Source of the DNA: JAVWIF01 sp036639635
GTDB lineage: Bacteria; Bacillota_I; Bacilli_A; Erysipelotrichales; Erysipelotrichaceae
Reading direction: 5' to 3'
NCBI GenBank assembly: GCA_036639635.1
Contig: JAVWIF010000028.1
Span: 1-20,469, forward strand
Length of the DNA stretch: 20,469 nucleotides
A program made the position numbers and the translations under genes. Within the stretch, counting starts at the first letter, position 1. Each line of letters starts with the position of its first letter. This document shows, piece by piece, positions 1-8,036 of the stretch. The notes under the pieces are model-generated. The model saw only the letters and a program-made list of their open reading frames with translations, ran no database searches and had not been told where the DNA came from.

Positions 1-575
1 GTTTGAACAATAATTTTTCCATCTGGATTTATTGCCTTAATATTTTGAATAATAGTATTCAAATTAGTACTAAAAGTTTGTACCATATTTGGAAGATCAT
101 TTTTGATGTCATTTAAAACCATTCCAATAATTACACTTTGTTTCAAATCTGGCTTACTAAGAACTGTAATAATTGCAGCTGTGTCTCTAGGGTCAATGCC
201 TAATTTTGTCGCTATATCTCCCATAAATCTACTTAACAAATCATTTCCTCCAATAGTAACAGAAATGACATCAGCTTCTTGGATAATTGTTTTTTGTGGT
301 CCTGACATCAATTGAAATCCTTGTATAAGCATTTCTGAAGTAATTCCATCCTTACCCATGTTTGTTGTATTAAATGACTTGGTTTCCTTTAAAACTTCAA
401 CAAAGCTATCTTCAGCATATGGTGGATTTGCTGTATAACCAGGTAGTCCATATCCTGTTGTGATGCTGTCGCCAATTGCTACAAAATCAACTTTTTCTGA
501 TGCTTTAATGTTTGTTGCGACACTACCAAAGAGTAGTGCTGTAGCAAGTATTACTTTACTGATTCTTTTCTTCAT
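1..575 (-). CDS. Secreted SGNH/GDSL-family lipase/esterase, partial at left edge
   Basis: Reading the minus strand from the ATG at 575 gives 191 codons without a stop before the window ends; the 3' part is missing. The start is supported by an AGGAGG ribosome binding site 7 bases upstream. Residues 1-25 form a Sec signal peptide (basic MKKR followed by a hydrophobic stretch, then KAS). Next comes the block I motif of SGNH hydrolases, FVAIGDSITTGYG, with the predicted nucleophile Ser37. A Gly of block II lies near residue 74 (NMGKDGITS) and block III is TIGGND, ending at residue 111. The block V Asp/His pair would lie beyond the edge. The family hydrolyses ester bonds in lipids, acylated sugars or peptidoglycan. 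A signal peptide without a lipobox implies an exported enzyme; the substrate cannot be told. Confidence 0.85.
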   Translation of the reverse strand, partial: MKKRISKVILATALLFGSVATNIKASEKVDFVAIGDSITTGYGLPGYTANPPYAEDSFVEVLKETKSFNTTNMGKDGITSEMLIQGFQLMSGPQKTIIQEADVISVTIGGNDLLSRFMGDIATKLGIDPRDTAAIITVLSKPDLKQSVIIGMVLNDIKNDLPNMVQTFSTNLNTIIQNIKAINPDGKIIVQ

Positions 576-899
576 ACTTATTCCTCCTATTGAATAATCA
601 AAGTATACGATAAAAATGCTTAAAAGTAATCAGTCTTTTTAGTGAAATAAAGGTCAATAAGTTTAGACTAAAATTATATAAACCTGTATTAATGAAAGAC
701 AGATTCTTTTATTAGGTTCATTATAACACATTAAACTCTACGGAAATGATGTAATTTCGTTTTTTTTCTTACTTTATGATAAATAAATTATATAAAACGA
801 TTTCGTCATAACGAAAAACCATTAAACTGATATATCGTTTTACATATATTTAAACAAAAAACATCCTCTTATTTTCAGAAAGATGTTTTCGATTAATAA
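576..899. other. AT-rich intergenic spacer with inverted repeats and a candidate promoter
   Basis: No open reading frame of note lies between the GDSL hydrolase start and the regulator stop. Read on the minus strand, it holds the regulator's terminator (857-889). It also holds a nested palindrome: arms AAAACGAT at 794-801 and ATCGTTTT at 834-841, enclosing a small hairpin TTTCGT-cata-ACGAAA at 801-816. An extended -10 element, TGTTATAAT, lies at 728-720 and could drive the hydrolase with a long (~140 nt) leader. A second TATAAT (78-73 of the 600s, that is 678-673) has no good -35 partner. Promoter use is uncertain. Confidence 0.4.
857..889 (-). terminator. Weak Rho-independent terminator of the dual-HTH regulator
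   Basis: On the minus strand, just after the regulator stop at 900, the sequence AAAACATC pairs with GATGTTTT across a 17-nt loop, followed by TTTTGTTT. The stem is 8 bp and AT-rich, so termination may be partial. Confidence 0.5.
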
Positions 900-2078
900 T
901 TATTTTAACATATATTTCTTCAGTTCTTTACGATTTATAATTTCTAGTTTTTCATAAATATGTGAGATATACGTTTTAATGGTACTTGTTGATAGGTTCA
1001 TATGTTCTGCTATTTGTTCATTTGTCCATTTTTTAGAAGCTAACATGGCGATGGTAAATTCGGTTGTTGATAAAACGCTTGTTACGGAATCTTGCGTTTG
1101 GTGATTGTGTATTATACGCCATCCATCACTAAATGAATAGGTAATGTCAATAATTTTTTTATAGGCATTTGGTTGCGATTTTTTTAACATAACTTCGATT
1201 AATCCTTCTAATAAACCGTGATGCTCAGCAAATGGTTGATAGAAAGTATCCTGTTTTGCTAAGTTCCAAGCTTCACGAAAATATGTTTTTCCTTGGACAC
1301 TTTGTTTTAGATTCATATTCGACATGGCTGCTATTAAGTTTAAATAAATCATCGGTATTGGATATACTTCATGCATCATGGATAATCCTGTTTCTGAAAT
1401 TCCTAAGGCTCTACTATAGTCTCCTTGTAAATAGTAAAAATGTGCCAATGCATAATAAGAGAACAATTTCATCCCTTCTGGTAAGTGTTTTGCATGGCTT
1501 TCTAGACGAATAGAAGCATCGTTTGCATTGTGTAACAGTATTTCTGTCATACTGCCTACAAAAGCACACAATGCTTTTTCTTCGATATTTATTGTAGAAG
1601 TTCCTATCTTTATTTCTTTTTTTATTTGGGTAAAGTCTTTTCGTACTTCGTTTAAGTTCCCTAGTCCAATGTTAGAAAAGCAATTAACTAATAAAGCAGA
1701 CAAACGAATCATGAAGTGTTCACTGTTCAATAATAAACGTGAACTTTCATTAGCTAATATTGGATTTCCTGAAAAGTAATGGAATTCTGAAGTTGCTAAA
1801 ATCTTGCTTTCTTCATCTTTTAATGCGTTGATATAATCGTTCGCTTCACCTAGCTTAAAAGATCCATTCATTAATGGCATAGCAATGTATTTCGTTGGTT
1901 GTAAAGATACTACAGGTGCTTTATCTTTCATATTTGGCGCAATACAGTTTTCAGGTATCATCCAATCTCTACCTATTTTTTGAATGCCTACTAATTTGCC
2001 TTGTTTTGCCCACATTTGAACGCTACGTACACTCACTTTCCATTGTAAAGCCATTTCCCCTACGGTTTTATAATTCAT
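900..2078 (-). CDS. Transcriptional regulator with N-terminal MerR/excisionase-like HTH and C-terminal LuxR-type HTH
   Basis: The protein has 392 residues. Residues about 4-42 form a MerR/excisionase-like helix-turn-helix (TVGEMALQWKVSVRSVQMWA, then GRDWMIP). The C-terminal 56 residues form a LuxR/GerE-type helix-turn-helix (NEQIAEHMNLSTSTIKTYIS, then IYEKLEI). The roughly 270 residues between are helical and MalT/TPR-like (for example ALAHFYYLQGDYSRALGI), with no Walker motif, so it is not a full MalT-type STAND ATPase. I start at 2078 rather than the upstream in-frame ATG at 2120. The later ATG has a ribosome binding site (AAAGAAAGGAAAA), and a consensus promoter ends one base before 2120, so the first ATG would sit at the transcription start. 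It lies behind the phosphorylase gene but is separated from it by a strong terminator, so it is its own unit. A role in controlling the neighbouring glycan operon is possible but unproven. Confidence 0.75.
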   Translation of the reverse strand: MNYKTVGEMALQWKVSVRSVQMWAKQGKLVGIQKIGRDWMIPENCIAPNMKDKAPVVSLQPTKYIAMPLMNGSFKLGEANDYINALKDEESKILATSEFHYFSGNPILANESSRLLLNSEHFMIRLSALLVNCFSNIGLGNLNEVRKDFTQIKKEIKIGTSTINIEEKALCAFVGSMTEILLHNANDASIRLESHAKHLPEGMKLFSYYALAHFYYLQGDYSRALGISETGLSMMHEVYPIPMIYLNLIAAMSNMNLKQSVQGKTYFREAWNLAKQDTFYQPFAEHHGLLEGLIEVMLKKSQPNAYKKIIDITYSFSDGWRIIHNHQTQDSVTSVLSTTEFTIAMLASKKWTNEQIAEHMNLSTSTIKTYISHIYEKLEIINRKELKKYMLK

Positions 2079-2120
2079 GTTCGATTGTTTTCCTTTCTTT
2101 GTATCGTATTTCCTACTCAT

Positions 2121-2149
2121 ATTATATACATTGAATTAGGTAAATACAA
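2121..2149 (-). promoter_or_regulatory. Sigma-A promoter of the dual-HTH regulator
   Basis: On the minus strand there is a TTGTAT -35 box (2149-2144), a spacer of exactly 17 bp and a perfect TATAAT -10 box (2126-2121). Transcription should start around 2114, inside the extended ORF. This is why the downstream ATG at 2078 is preferred as the translation start. Confidence 0.7.
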
Positions 2150-2167
2150 GGTGAACGGTTATTTAAA

Positions 2168-2207
2168 AAAAATGATTGGTAGGAAAAAGGAGCCTACCAA
2201 TCATTTT
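2168..2207 (-). terminator. Strong Rho-independent terminator of the galactoside operon
   Basis: A perfect 13-bp stem (AATGATTGGTAGG at 2205-2193 in minus-strand sense, CCTACCAATCATT at 2183-2171) encloses a 9-nt loop. It is followed on the minus strand by a run of T bases. The stem begins at the phosphorylase stop codon and ends the sugar operon. Confidence 0.9.
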
Positions 2208-4362
2208 ACTCTGCATTATATGAATACCATTTAATTTCACAGGCTTGTAAACACACTTCAAAGGAAGTTTTATCTCCACGATACACAATACTACATTGCT
2301 TTTCATAGGTGTTATTTACCACACAATAACTGTTAGTAGAAGGATAGTAATTCACTTCTACGTTGTAATTATCTGCATACCAACAGTACATATCAAATTC
2401 GTGATGGCTTGCATAAAAGATACTTCGATATAGTAAACGAGAATTTTCAAAAGTGAATGGTAATCCATTCATATATACACTTCTTCCTTCACCATATTCA
2501 TTCACTGCTAAATTTACATTTAAATCTTTTTGACGTATTACTTGCGTACCTTTTAAAGCATACACATTTTTTATTTCTTCTCCAAATTCATTACTTGTTA
2601 ATTGTTCAGAAATAAAGTGTTCTTTTTCTTCCCAATTATATTTATCATGACTTAACGTAAAGCCTAATTCTTCATCAACGCCTAACACATCGTATAAAGT
2701 AAAGAATTTTCCTCCAGTGGCATTTGCACTTGGTTCTCCAACTCCGATAAAGCCACCACCATTATAGACATAGCGACGCAAGGTACTAATAATTGTTTCA
2801 TCGAATTCTTTTCCACCACTAAATGCAGTATCGGCATCACCCACATTAATAACAACATCAATGTTATCTAAGATAGTTGAATCTTTACGTACATCATCAA
2901 AACTAATAAATGCAACATCAAATGGCATTCCACTTAAAGCTTCTAATACACCACTATATGAATATGTTTGTTTACTCCAAAGAGCATGAGCAACCATATG
3001 TGTTCCCCAACGACGTAATTCCCCCCAACAATTTAAGATTGCTACTTTTTTTAAAGTATGTGGTGTCTGGTTATTCACATGATCATATAATTCTCTAAAT
3101 TCATCACAAACCTCGCTTACATAATCGATAAATTCAGGAAAATCTAATGTTAATTTTAAATATCCGCCATACCCAATGCGATCTAATGGTTTACGTAAGA
3201 TGGCTCTTCTTGCCGTTACCCAATTCTCTTTTGCTTCGCTTAGTGGGTCTCCACCTTCATGGAAGGTATCTGGAAAGAAATATGGTAAGAATCTACCTTC
3301 GGTGTAGTTTACACCTTCTATATCACTTATTAAACGTAGTGTTGTACCATTTCCCACACTACCTACAACAGCATCTAATCCTATGGTTTTAAAATATTTA
3401 CCAAAAGGTTCTGTACCAATCCAATGATCACCTAAAAACATCATTGCTTCTTTATTTGCAGCATGAACAATATCAACTAATTCTTTTGCTAATGCACAAA
3501 CTTCACGTTGTTGAAATTCAATAAAGTCTTTAAATTCTTTTGTAGGAATACAAAAAGTATTATTATGAAATCCTTTATTGATGATAAACTCAGGACGAAA
3601 TTTATATCCTACTTCTTGTTCAAATTGTTCAAGTATATAAGGAGATACAGAAGCACTATAACCAAACCAATCGACAAATTTCTCTTTTGCTAATTCATTA
3701 AAAGTTAGTGTGAATTGATGAAAGAATGTCGTAAAACGAATAACATCAACATCTTCTCGTTCTTTTAGAAAACGTCTTAGTTTTTCTTTTACATATTCTT
3801 TTGTTTTAGGTTGGCGAATATCAAATGTCATTTGGTGTTCTTCATCTTGCCAATCGTTTGTTAAAGAGTTGTACATGTGTACAGGATCCCAAATTACAAA
3901 GGCTAAAAAGCTAACCGTGTAGGCATGAAAAGGAATTGCTTCTAAAATAATAACTTCTTTTGTTGCTTCATCGTATTCCCATTTATCTATGACTTGTTGC
4001 GTAGTACGATCATATACTTCCCACCAACGATGGATATCATCTTTCGTATTCGGCATTAATTGTTCTTGATAATAATCTGACATAATAGAAATACGTAATT
4101 GGTTTTGTGTTGCGCTCACAAATTCACTCATTAGATACATTTGTTGTATTTCATCGCTATTTGCTTTTGCCCAAGCATTATCTTTTCTAGTTGTATAATA
4201 CGTTGCATATTGTTTAATATCTAATTGTTTCATTTCTTCAGGCATATCCGTTCCATCACAGTCACGAATAGCATCAGCTTTCCATTTTCCAATAATATCA
4301 ATTGTTTCTTCAATTACATCGACATCTGTTGGTATGGTAACTCTTCCTTTTTGCGTTGCCAT
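2206..4362 (-). CDS. gnpA: GH112 beta-1,3-galactosyl-N-acetylhexosamine phosphorylase (galacto-N-biose/lacto-N-biose phosphorylase family)
   Basis: The protein has 718 residues, the usual length for glycoside hydrolase family 112. Family members cleave a beta-galactosyl disaccharide with inorganic phosphate, giving alpha-galactose 1-phosphate and GlcNAc or GalNAc (one branch uses galactosyl-beta-1,4-L-rhamnose). The start GRVTIPTD, the segments WDPVHMYNSLTNDW and RFTTFFHQFTLTFNE, and FLGDHWIGTEPF fit the family. Asp312 in the last segment aligns with the general acid known as Asp313 in the Bifidobacterium longum enzyme. The C-terminal third carries a glutamine-amidotransferase-like domain (VAILNCWGELRRWG to GGGFIGVGEPSA). 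There is no signal peptide, so it acts in the cytoplasm on imported disaccharide. Its ATG overlaps the galT stop by one base (TAATG), with AAGGAGG inside the end of galT, indicating translational coupling. Acceptor specificity (GNB, LNB or galactosyl-rhamnose) cannot be settled by eye. Confidence 0.93.
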   Translation of the reverse strand: MATQKGRVTIPTDVDVIEETIDIIGKWKADAIRDCDGTDMPEEMKQLDIKQYATYYTTRKDNAWAKANSDEIQQMYLMSEFVSATQNQLRISIMSDYYQEQLMPNTKDDIHRWWEVYDRTTQQVIDKWEYDEATKEVIILEAIPFHAYTVSFLAFVIWDPVHMYNSLTNDWQDEEHQMTFDIRQPKTKEYVKEKLRRFLKEREDVDVIRFTTFFHQFTLTFNELAKEKFVDWFGYSASVSPYILEQFEQEVGYKFRPEFIINKGFHNNTFCIPTKEFKDFIEFQQREVCALAKELVDIVHAANKEAMMFLGDHWIGTEPFGKYFKTIGLDAVVGSVGNGTTLRLISDIEGVNYTEGRFLPYFFPDTFHEGGDPLSEAKENWVTARRAILRKPLDRIGYGGYLKLTLDFPEFIDYVSEVCDEFRELYDHVNNQTPHTLKKVAILNCWGELRRWGTHMVAHALWSKQTYSYSGVLEALSGMPFDVAFISFDDVRKDSTILDNIDVVINVGDADTAFSGGKEFDETIISTLRRYVYNGGGFIGVGEPSANATGGKFFTLYDVLGVDEELGFTLSHDKYNWEEKEHFISEQLTSNEFGEEIKNVYALKGTQVIRQKDLNVNLAVNEYGEGRSVYMNGLPFTFENSRLLYRSIFYASHHEFDMYCWYADNYNVEVNYYPSTNSYCVVNNTYEKQCSIVYRGDKTSFEVCLQACEIKWYSYNAE

Positions 4363-5858
4363 TATGCTTTTTCCTCCTTGTATTTTACTACTTCTTGAAT
4401 AAATCGATCAAATCCTTGACTTCCTTTTTCATCTAATTTAAATACACCACAATGTTCTAAGCCTTCCACAAAGACATTGGCTATTTCTTGATATAAAATA
4501 TTTTGTATATTTTCTTGTGTAAAATTATATTTAATTTGTAATGTGTTTAGCCAATTCTGATGCTCTTGTAAATCGTGCGTCGTATCATTATTTAATAAGT
4601 ATGCTTCCATCCACTTTATTTCTTCTTTTAAACGTGCTGGTAAAACCGCTAAGCCATTCACTTCAATAATTCCAATATTTTCTTTTTTGATATGATGAAT
4701 ATTATCATGTGGATGAAAAATACCTAAAGGATACTCTTCACTTTGACGATTATTACGTAATACTAAATCTATTTCATAGTTGTCTTTTTTCTTTCTAGCA
4801 ATACAAGAAAGCGTATTATGAGGTTGTGTTGTGTACGCCATTATATCATTTGTTGCATCACTATAGGTTGACCATGTCTTACGAACTAGTTCGCAAGCTT
4901 GCTCTAATGCTATCTTATTAGTAGAAGATAAACGTAATACACTAAGAGGCCAATATAGTTTAGCAGCACTCACACCTTGTGTCTCAAAACAAGGATATGT
5001 TTTTACTATTGAGGCATTCTCCATAGCAAACGTATAGTTTCCACCTTGATAGTGATCATGACTTAAAATAGAACCACCAACAATTGGTAAATCAGCATTA
5101 GACCCTAGAAAATAGTGTGGAAATTGTTCTACAAAAGACAACAGTCTAGCAAATGTTTTTTGCTCTGTTTTCATTGGAGTATGCCTTCCACTTAGTACAA
5201 TACAATGTTCGTTATAATACACATAAGGGGAATACTGAAAGTACCAGTCTTCACGTGCTAGTTTTATGGGAAGTAAACGAATATTACTTCGCCCATCACA
5301 AGCATCATGACCATAATACCCTTCATTTTCCTTACATAATACACAGGTTGGATAAGTACTTGATTGTATTGTTTTTTGTTTGGCAATATCTCGAGGATCT
5401 TTTTCTGGTTTAGAACAATTAATGGTAATATCAAATACTCCATATTTTGTAAACCTTTGATAATTTATATTTTTAGCAATTCGTTCTTTTCTAATATAAT
5501 TACTATCTTCACAAAAAGCATAAAAGGTATCACTACACTTTTGTACATCACTTTCTTTTAGTTCTAATAGCTCTTTAATTAGCTGTGAAGGACGTTTACA
5601 TAAACAATCCATGATTGCACTATCAAATGCATCTTTACTGCGTTGTGTGTCTTCTATGATATTAGCCTCAATAGCATATTTACAAAGTGGAGCTAAGAGT
5701 TCATCCACATAAGTAAAAGGAACAAGGATTCCATTAGGAATAAAGGTTTCAATCTTTAATAAAGCTAATATTCTATTACGTGCATAAATCGCATCGCTTT
5801 CATACATTAGATGATGTGTAATTGCATATGAAACTAGTGTTTCAATAAGTTCGTTCAT
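4362..5858 (-). CDS. galT: UDP-glucose--hexose-1-phosphate uridylyltransferase, GalT family 2
   Basis: The protein has 498 residues, the length of the Firmicutes-type GalT (family 2) rather than the ~350-residue E. coli type. It transfers UMP between UDP-glucose and galactose 1-phosphate, yielding glucose 1-phosphate and UDP-galactose. The active-site motif is SHDHYQGG, with His267-Asp-His269-Tyr-Gln271 replacing the HPHGQ of the other family; the uridylylated histidine is expected to be His269. The conserved TCVLCKENEGYYG lies at 171-183. It sits 8 bases behind the ATPase gene and overlaps the phosphorylase start by one base. It is therefore placed to consume the galactose 1-phosphate made by the GH112 enzyme, as in the bifidobacterial lnp cluster. 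The start has only a modest binding site (AGGAA), suggesting re-initiation from the gene before. Confidence 0.93.
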   Translation of the reverse strand: MNELIETLVSYAITHHLMYESDAIYARNRILALLKIETFIPNGILVPFTYVDELLAPLCKYAIEANIIEDTQRSKDAFDSAIMDCLCKRPSQLIKELLELKESDVQKCSDTFYAFCEDSNYIRKERIAKNINYQRFTKYGVFDITINCSKPEKDPRDIAKQKTIQSSTYPTCVLCKENEGYYGHDACDGRSNIRLLPIKLAREDWYFQYSPYVYYNEHCIVLSGRHTPMKTEQKTFARLLSFVEQFPHYFLGSNADLPIVGGSILSHDHYQGGNYTFAMENASIVKTYPCFETQGVSAAKLYWPLSVLRLSSTNKIALEQACELVRKTWSTYSDATNDIMAYTTQPHNTLSCIARKKKDNYEIDLVLRNNRQSEEYPLGIFHPHDNIHHIKKENIGIIEVNGLAVLPARLKEEIKWMEAYLLNNDTTHDLQEHQNWLNTLQIKYNFTQENIQNILYQEIANVFVEGLEHCGVFKLDEKGSQGFDRFIQEVVKYKEEKA

Positions 5859-5866
5859 AAATATTC

Positions 5867-6958
5867 CTAAATAATTCTATTTTCACTATCAATATCAAAG
5901 AAATGAGCTTTACTTAAATCCATCGTTAATGAAATATGCTCATGAGCTTTCACATCTAAACGTGCAGATACTTTGGCTTGTATCTCAAATTCATGAAGTT
6001 TTCCATGAAGAATAAATTCATGTCCTAATAATTCATTTACTTCCACTAAAAAATCAAATGTTGCACTAGGATATGTTTCTTCCACAATACCTTCTCCATG
6101 TAAGTCTTCTGGTCGTATTCCTAGCGTCACTTTTTTACCTTCGTAAGGTTCTAATTCTTTATGGAACATTTCTGGAAGTTGCATTGTTAAATCTCCAATA
6201 ACAAACGTTTTATTTTGATAAATACCTTCTAAGAAGTTTGTTGCTGGTGCTCCAATAAACCCTGCTACAAATTTATTAATTGGATTTTGATAGATTTCTT
6301 TTGGTGCGCCTATTTGTTGGATATATCCATTGCGCATAACAACAATACGTGAAGCCATTGTCATCGCTTCTGTTTGGTCATGTGTAACGTAAACCGTTGT
6401 TGCTTCAATACGTTCATGTAATCTAATAATTTCTGAGCGCATTTGTACACGTAGTTTAGCATCTAAGTTACTTAATGGTTCATCCATTAAGAATACTTTT
6501 GCATTTCTAACAATAGCACGTCCTAAAGCAACACGTTGTCTTTGCCCTCCAGATAATGCTTTTGGTTTACGATCTAAATATTCTTCAATTTCCAAACTTT
6601 TTGCAGCTTCTCTTACACGGCGATCAATTTCATCTTTCGGTGTCTTTTTAATTTTTAATCCAAATGCCATATTATCATAGACACTCATATGTGGATATAA
6701 TGCATAAGATTGAAACACCATTGCAATATCACGATCTTTAGGAGCAATATCATTCATTAATTTATCATTAATATATAATTCTCCACTACTAATATCTTCA
6801 AGCCCTGCAATCATTCGCAAAGTTGTTGATTTACCACATCCAGAAGGTCCTACAAATACGATAAATTCTTTATCTTCTATCTCCAAATTAAAATCAAATA
6901 CTGCTTGTACCTTATTATCATATATTTTATCTAAATGCTTTAACGATAAAGTTGCCAT
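5867..6958 (-). CDS. ugpC: Sugar ABC importer ATPase, MsmK/UgpC/MalK family
   Basis: The protein has 363 residues. It contains Walker A GPSGCGKST (37-45), the Q-loop VFQSYALYPHMSVYDN, the ABC signature LSGGQRQR (135-142), Walker B VFLMDE (155-160) and the H-loop TVYVTHDQ. A C-terminal OB/TOBE regulatory domain (about residues 235-363) includes GIRPEDL. This is the architecture of the ATPases energising CUT1 sugar importers, whose MalK-like members act as dimers under the two permeases. The symbol is only a family label; glycerol phosphate is not implied. Here the ATPase is encoded inside the operon, whereas many Gram-positive CUT1 systems borrow a shared MsmK encoded elsewhere. A strong binding site (AGGAGG) precedes the start, 9 bases after the small membrane protein gene. 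Confidence 0.93.
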   Translation of the reverse strand: MATLSLKHLDKIYDNKVQAVFDFNLEIEDKEFIVFVGPSGCGKSTTLRMIAGLEDISSGELYINDKLMNDIAPKDRDIAMVFQSYALYPHMSVYDNMAFGLKIKKTPKDEIDRRVREAAKSLEIEEYLDRKPKALSGGQRQRVALGRAIVRNAKVFLMDEPLSNLDAKLRVQMRSEIIRLHERIEATTVYVTHDQTEAMTMASRIVVMRNGYIQQIGAPKEIYQNPINKFVAGFIGAPATNFLEGIYQNKTFVIGDLTMQLPEMFHKELEPYEGKKVTLGIRPEDLHGEGIVEETYPSATFDFLVEVNELLGHEFILHGKLHEFEIQAKVSARLDVKAHEHISLTMDLSKAHFFDIDSENRII

Positions 6959-6967
6959 TGTATCCTC

Positions 6968-7135
6968 CTACTTGTATTGTTTGTTATAACAATACATAAC
7001 AAACAATATTCCTATTAATCCTAATACTTGAAGTCCTAAATATCCATATCCTACATGCAGTTGTCCAAAACAAATAAGACCAACACTTCCAACAAAGAGG
7101 AGTGCTAATAAAATAATCTTGTTTCTATTATCCAT
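6968..7135 (-). CDS. Small two-helix membrane protein in the sugar-import operon
   Basis: Reading the minus strand between the second permease and the ATPase gives an intact 55-codon ORF. It has an excellent binding site (AGGAGGGAG, 6-8 bases before the ATG) and close spacing on both sides: 12 bases after the permease stop and 9 before the ATPase start. The N-terminus is charged (MDNRNK). A hydrophobic helix follows (IILLALLFVGSVGLICFG), then a short loop (QLHVGYGYLG), a second helix (LQVLGLIGILFVMYC) and a basic tail (YNKQYK). This predicts a helical hairpin with both ends in the cytoplasm. I recall small membrane proteins of this kind (possibly DUF6903) beside CUT1 transporters in related bacteria, but could not verify it. 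An accessory role in the transporter is inferred from position only. Confidence 0.8.
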   Translation of the reverse strand: MDNRNKIILLALLFVGSVGLICFGQLHVGYGYLGLQVLGLIGILFVMYCYNKQYK

Positions 7136-7147
7136 AAAAGCTCCCTC

Positions 7148-8026
7148 CTAGTCCTTTAATCCACCCATGGTCATACCTTGGGTTAACTTCTTTTGTACAA
7201 GTATATATAAGATTAATGTTGGTAGCATAACGATAACAAGTCCTGCATACATTGGTCCATAGTTCGTTGCAGCTTTTTGTGTTGCCATTAAGTTTAATAA
7301 TCCTACAGGAAGTGTCTTAGCACCTTCTGATTGTATCAATGTTAAGGCAATGATATACTCATTCCAAAATGCTAAAAAGTTAAATAAAATAACAGTAACA
7401 ATACTAGGCTTCGCCATCGGAAACATGATTTTAACCATCGTTTTAAAGTGTCCACATCCATCAATTTCAGCTGCTTCTTCATATGCTTTTGGTAATGTTT
7501 TAAAGTAACTACTTAATAAGTATACGGTAAAAGGAATTGCCGTAGCTGCATAAATTAATGCCAATATCATTCGATTATTCATAAAGAAAGTCAATGAAAA
7601 TTGTCCTAACATCTTATCCCATCCATTCAGCATTAAGAAGATGGGCACAACAATATAGTTTACATTAATAAACAATCCTGCCATCATCATCACATTAAAG
7701 AATTTCTTCCCTTTAAAATTAAAACGTGCCAATGCATAAGAAGCTGGTAAAGCTACAACTAATAGAATCACTAAAGCAGTTACTGTAACAATTACAGAAT
7801 TCATAAAGAATTCTCCCATTTTAGCGGTATTCCAAGCTTCTACAAAGTTAGAAAACGCAAATCCTTGTGGAAATGACCAAGGACTCCCATAAAACTCACT
7901 ATTGGTTTTAATAGATGCTATAAAGACCCAAGATACAGGCACGATAATACTAATTGCTAAAGTAATAAGAGCTACATAAGTAAAAATTTTATATAAGGAA
8001 ATAGGTTTCTTTTTCTTGTTTTTCAT
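7148..8026 (-). CDS. Sugar ABC transporter permease, MalG/CUT1 type (second permease)
   Basis: The protein has 292 residues and about six transmembrane helices. The EAA loop, EAAEIDGCGHFKTMVKIMFP, contacts the ATPase, and the protein ends in TQGMTMGGLKD, the usual MalG-like C-terminus (GAMKG-like). I place the start at 8026 (MKNKKKKPISLYK). It is preceded by GTAGGAGAAGACAT, which supplies a good binding site, and lies 10 bases behind the stop of the first permease. A start at 8110 would read 28 non-hydrophobic, unrelated residues and overlap the upstream gene by 74 bases. The protein forms the membrane channel with the other permease. The closest named roles are the galacto-N-biose importer permeases of bifidobacteria, by context. 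Confidence 0.9.
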   Translation of the reverse strand: MKNKKKKPISLYKIFTYVALITLAISIIVPVSWVFIASIKTNSEFYGSPWSFPQGFAFSNFVEAWNTAKMGEFFMNSVIVTVTALVILLVVALPASYALARFNFKGKKFFNVMMMAGLFINVNYIVVPIFLMLNGWDKMLGQFSLTFFMNNRMILALIYAATAIPFTVYLLSSYFKTLPKAYEEAAEIDGCGHFKTMVKIMFPMAKPSIVTVILFNFLAFWNEYIIALTLIQSEGAKTLPVGLLNLMATQKAATNYGPMYAGLVIVMLPTLILYILVQKKLTQGMTMGGLKD

Positions 8027-8036
8027 ATGTCTTCTC

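Noticed and set aside
103..315. 70-codon plus-strand frame opposite the GDSL hydrolase
   Set aside because: It is antisense to a clear signal-peptide hydrolase gene and shows no family features.
743..768. Plus-strand hairpin GAAAT/ATTTC followed by eight T bases, resembling a terminator
   Set aside because: The stem is only 5 bp with no G/C core, and no plus-strand gene lies upstream to be terminated.
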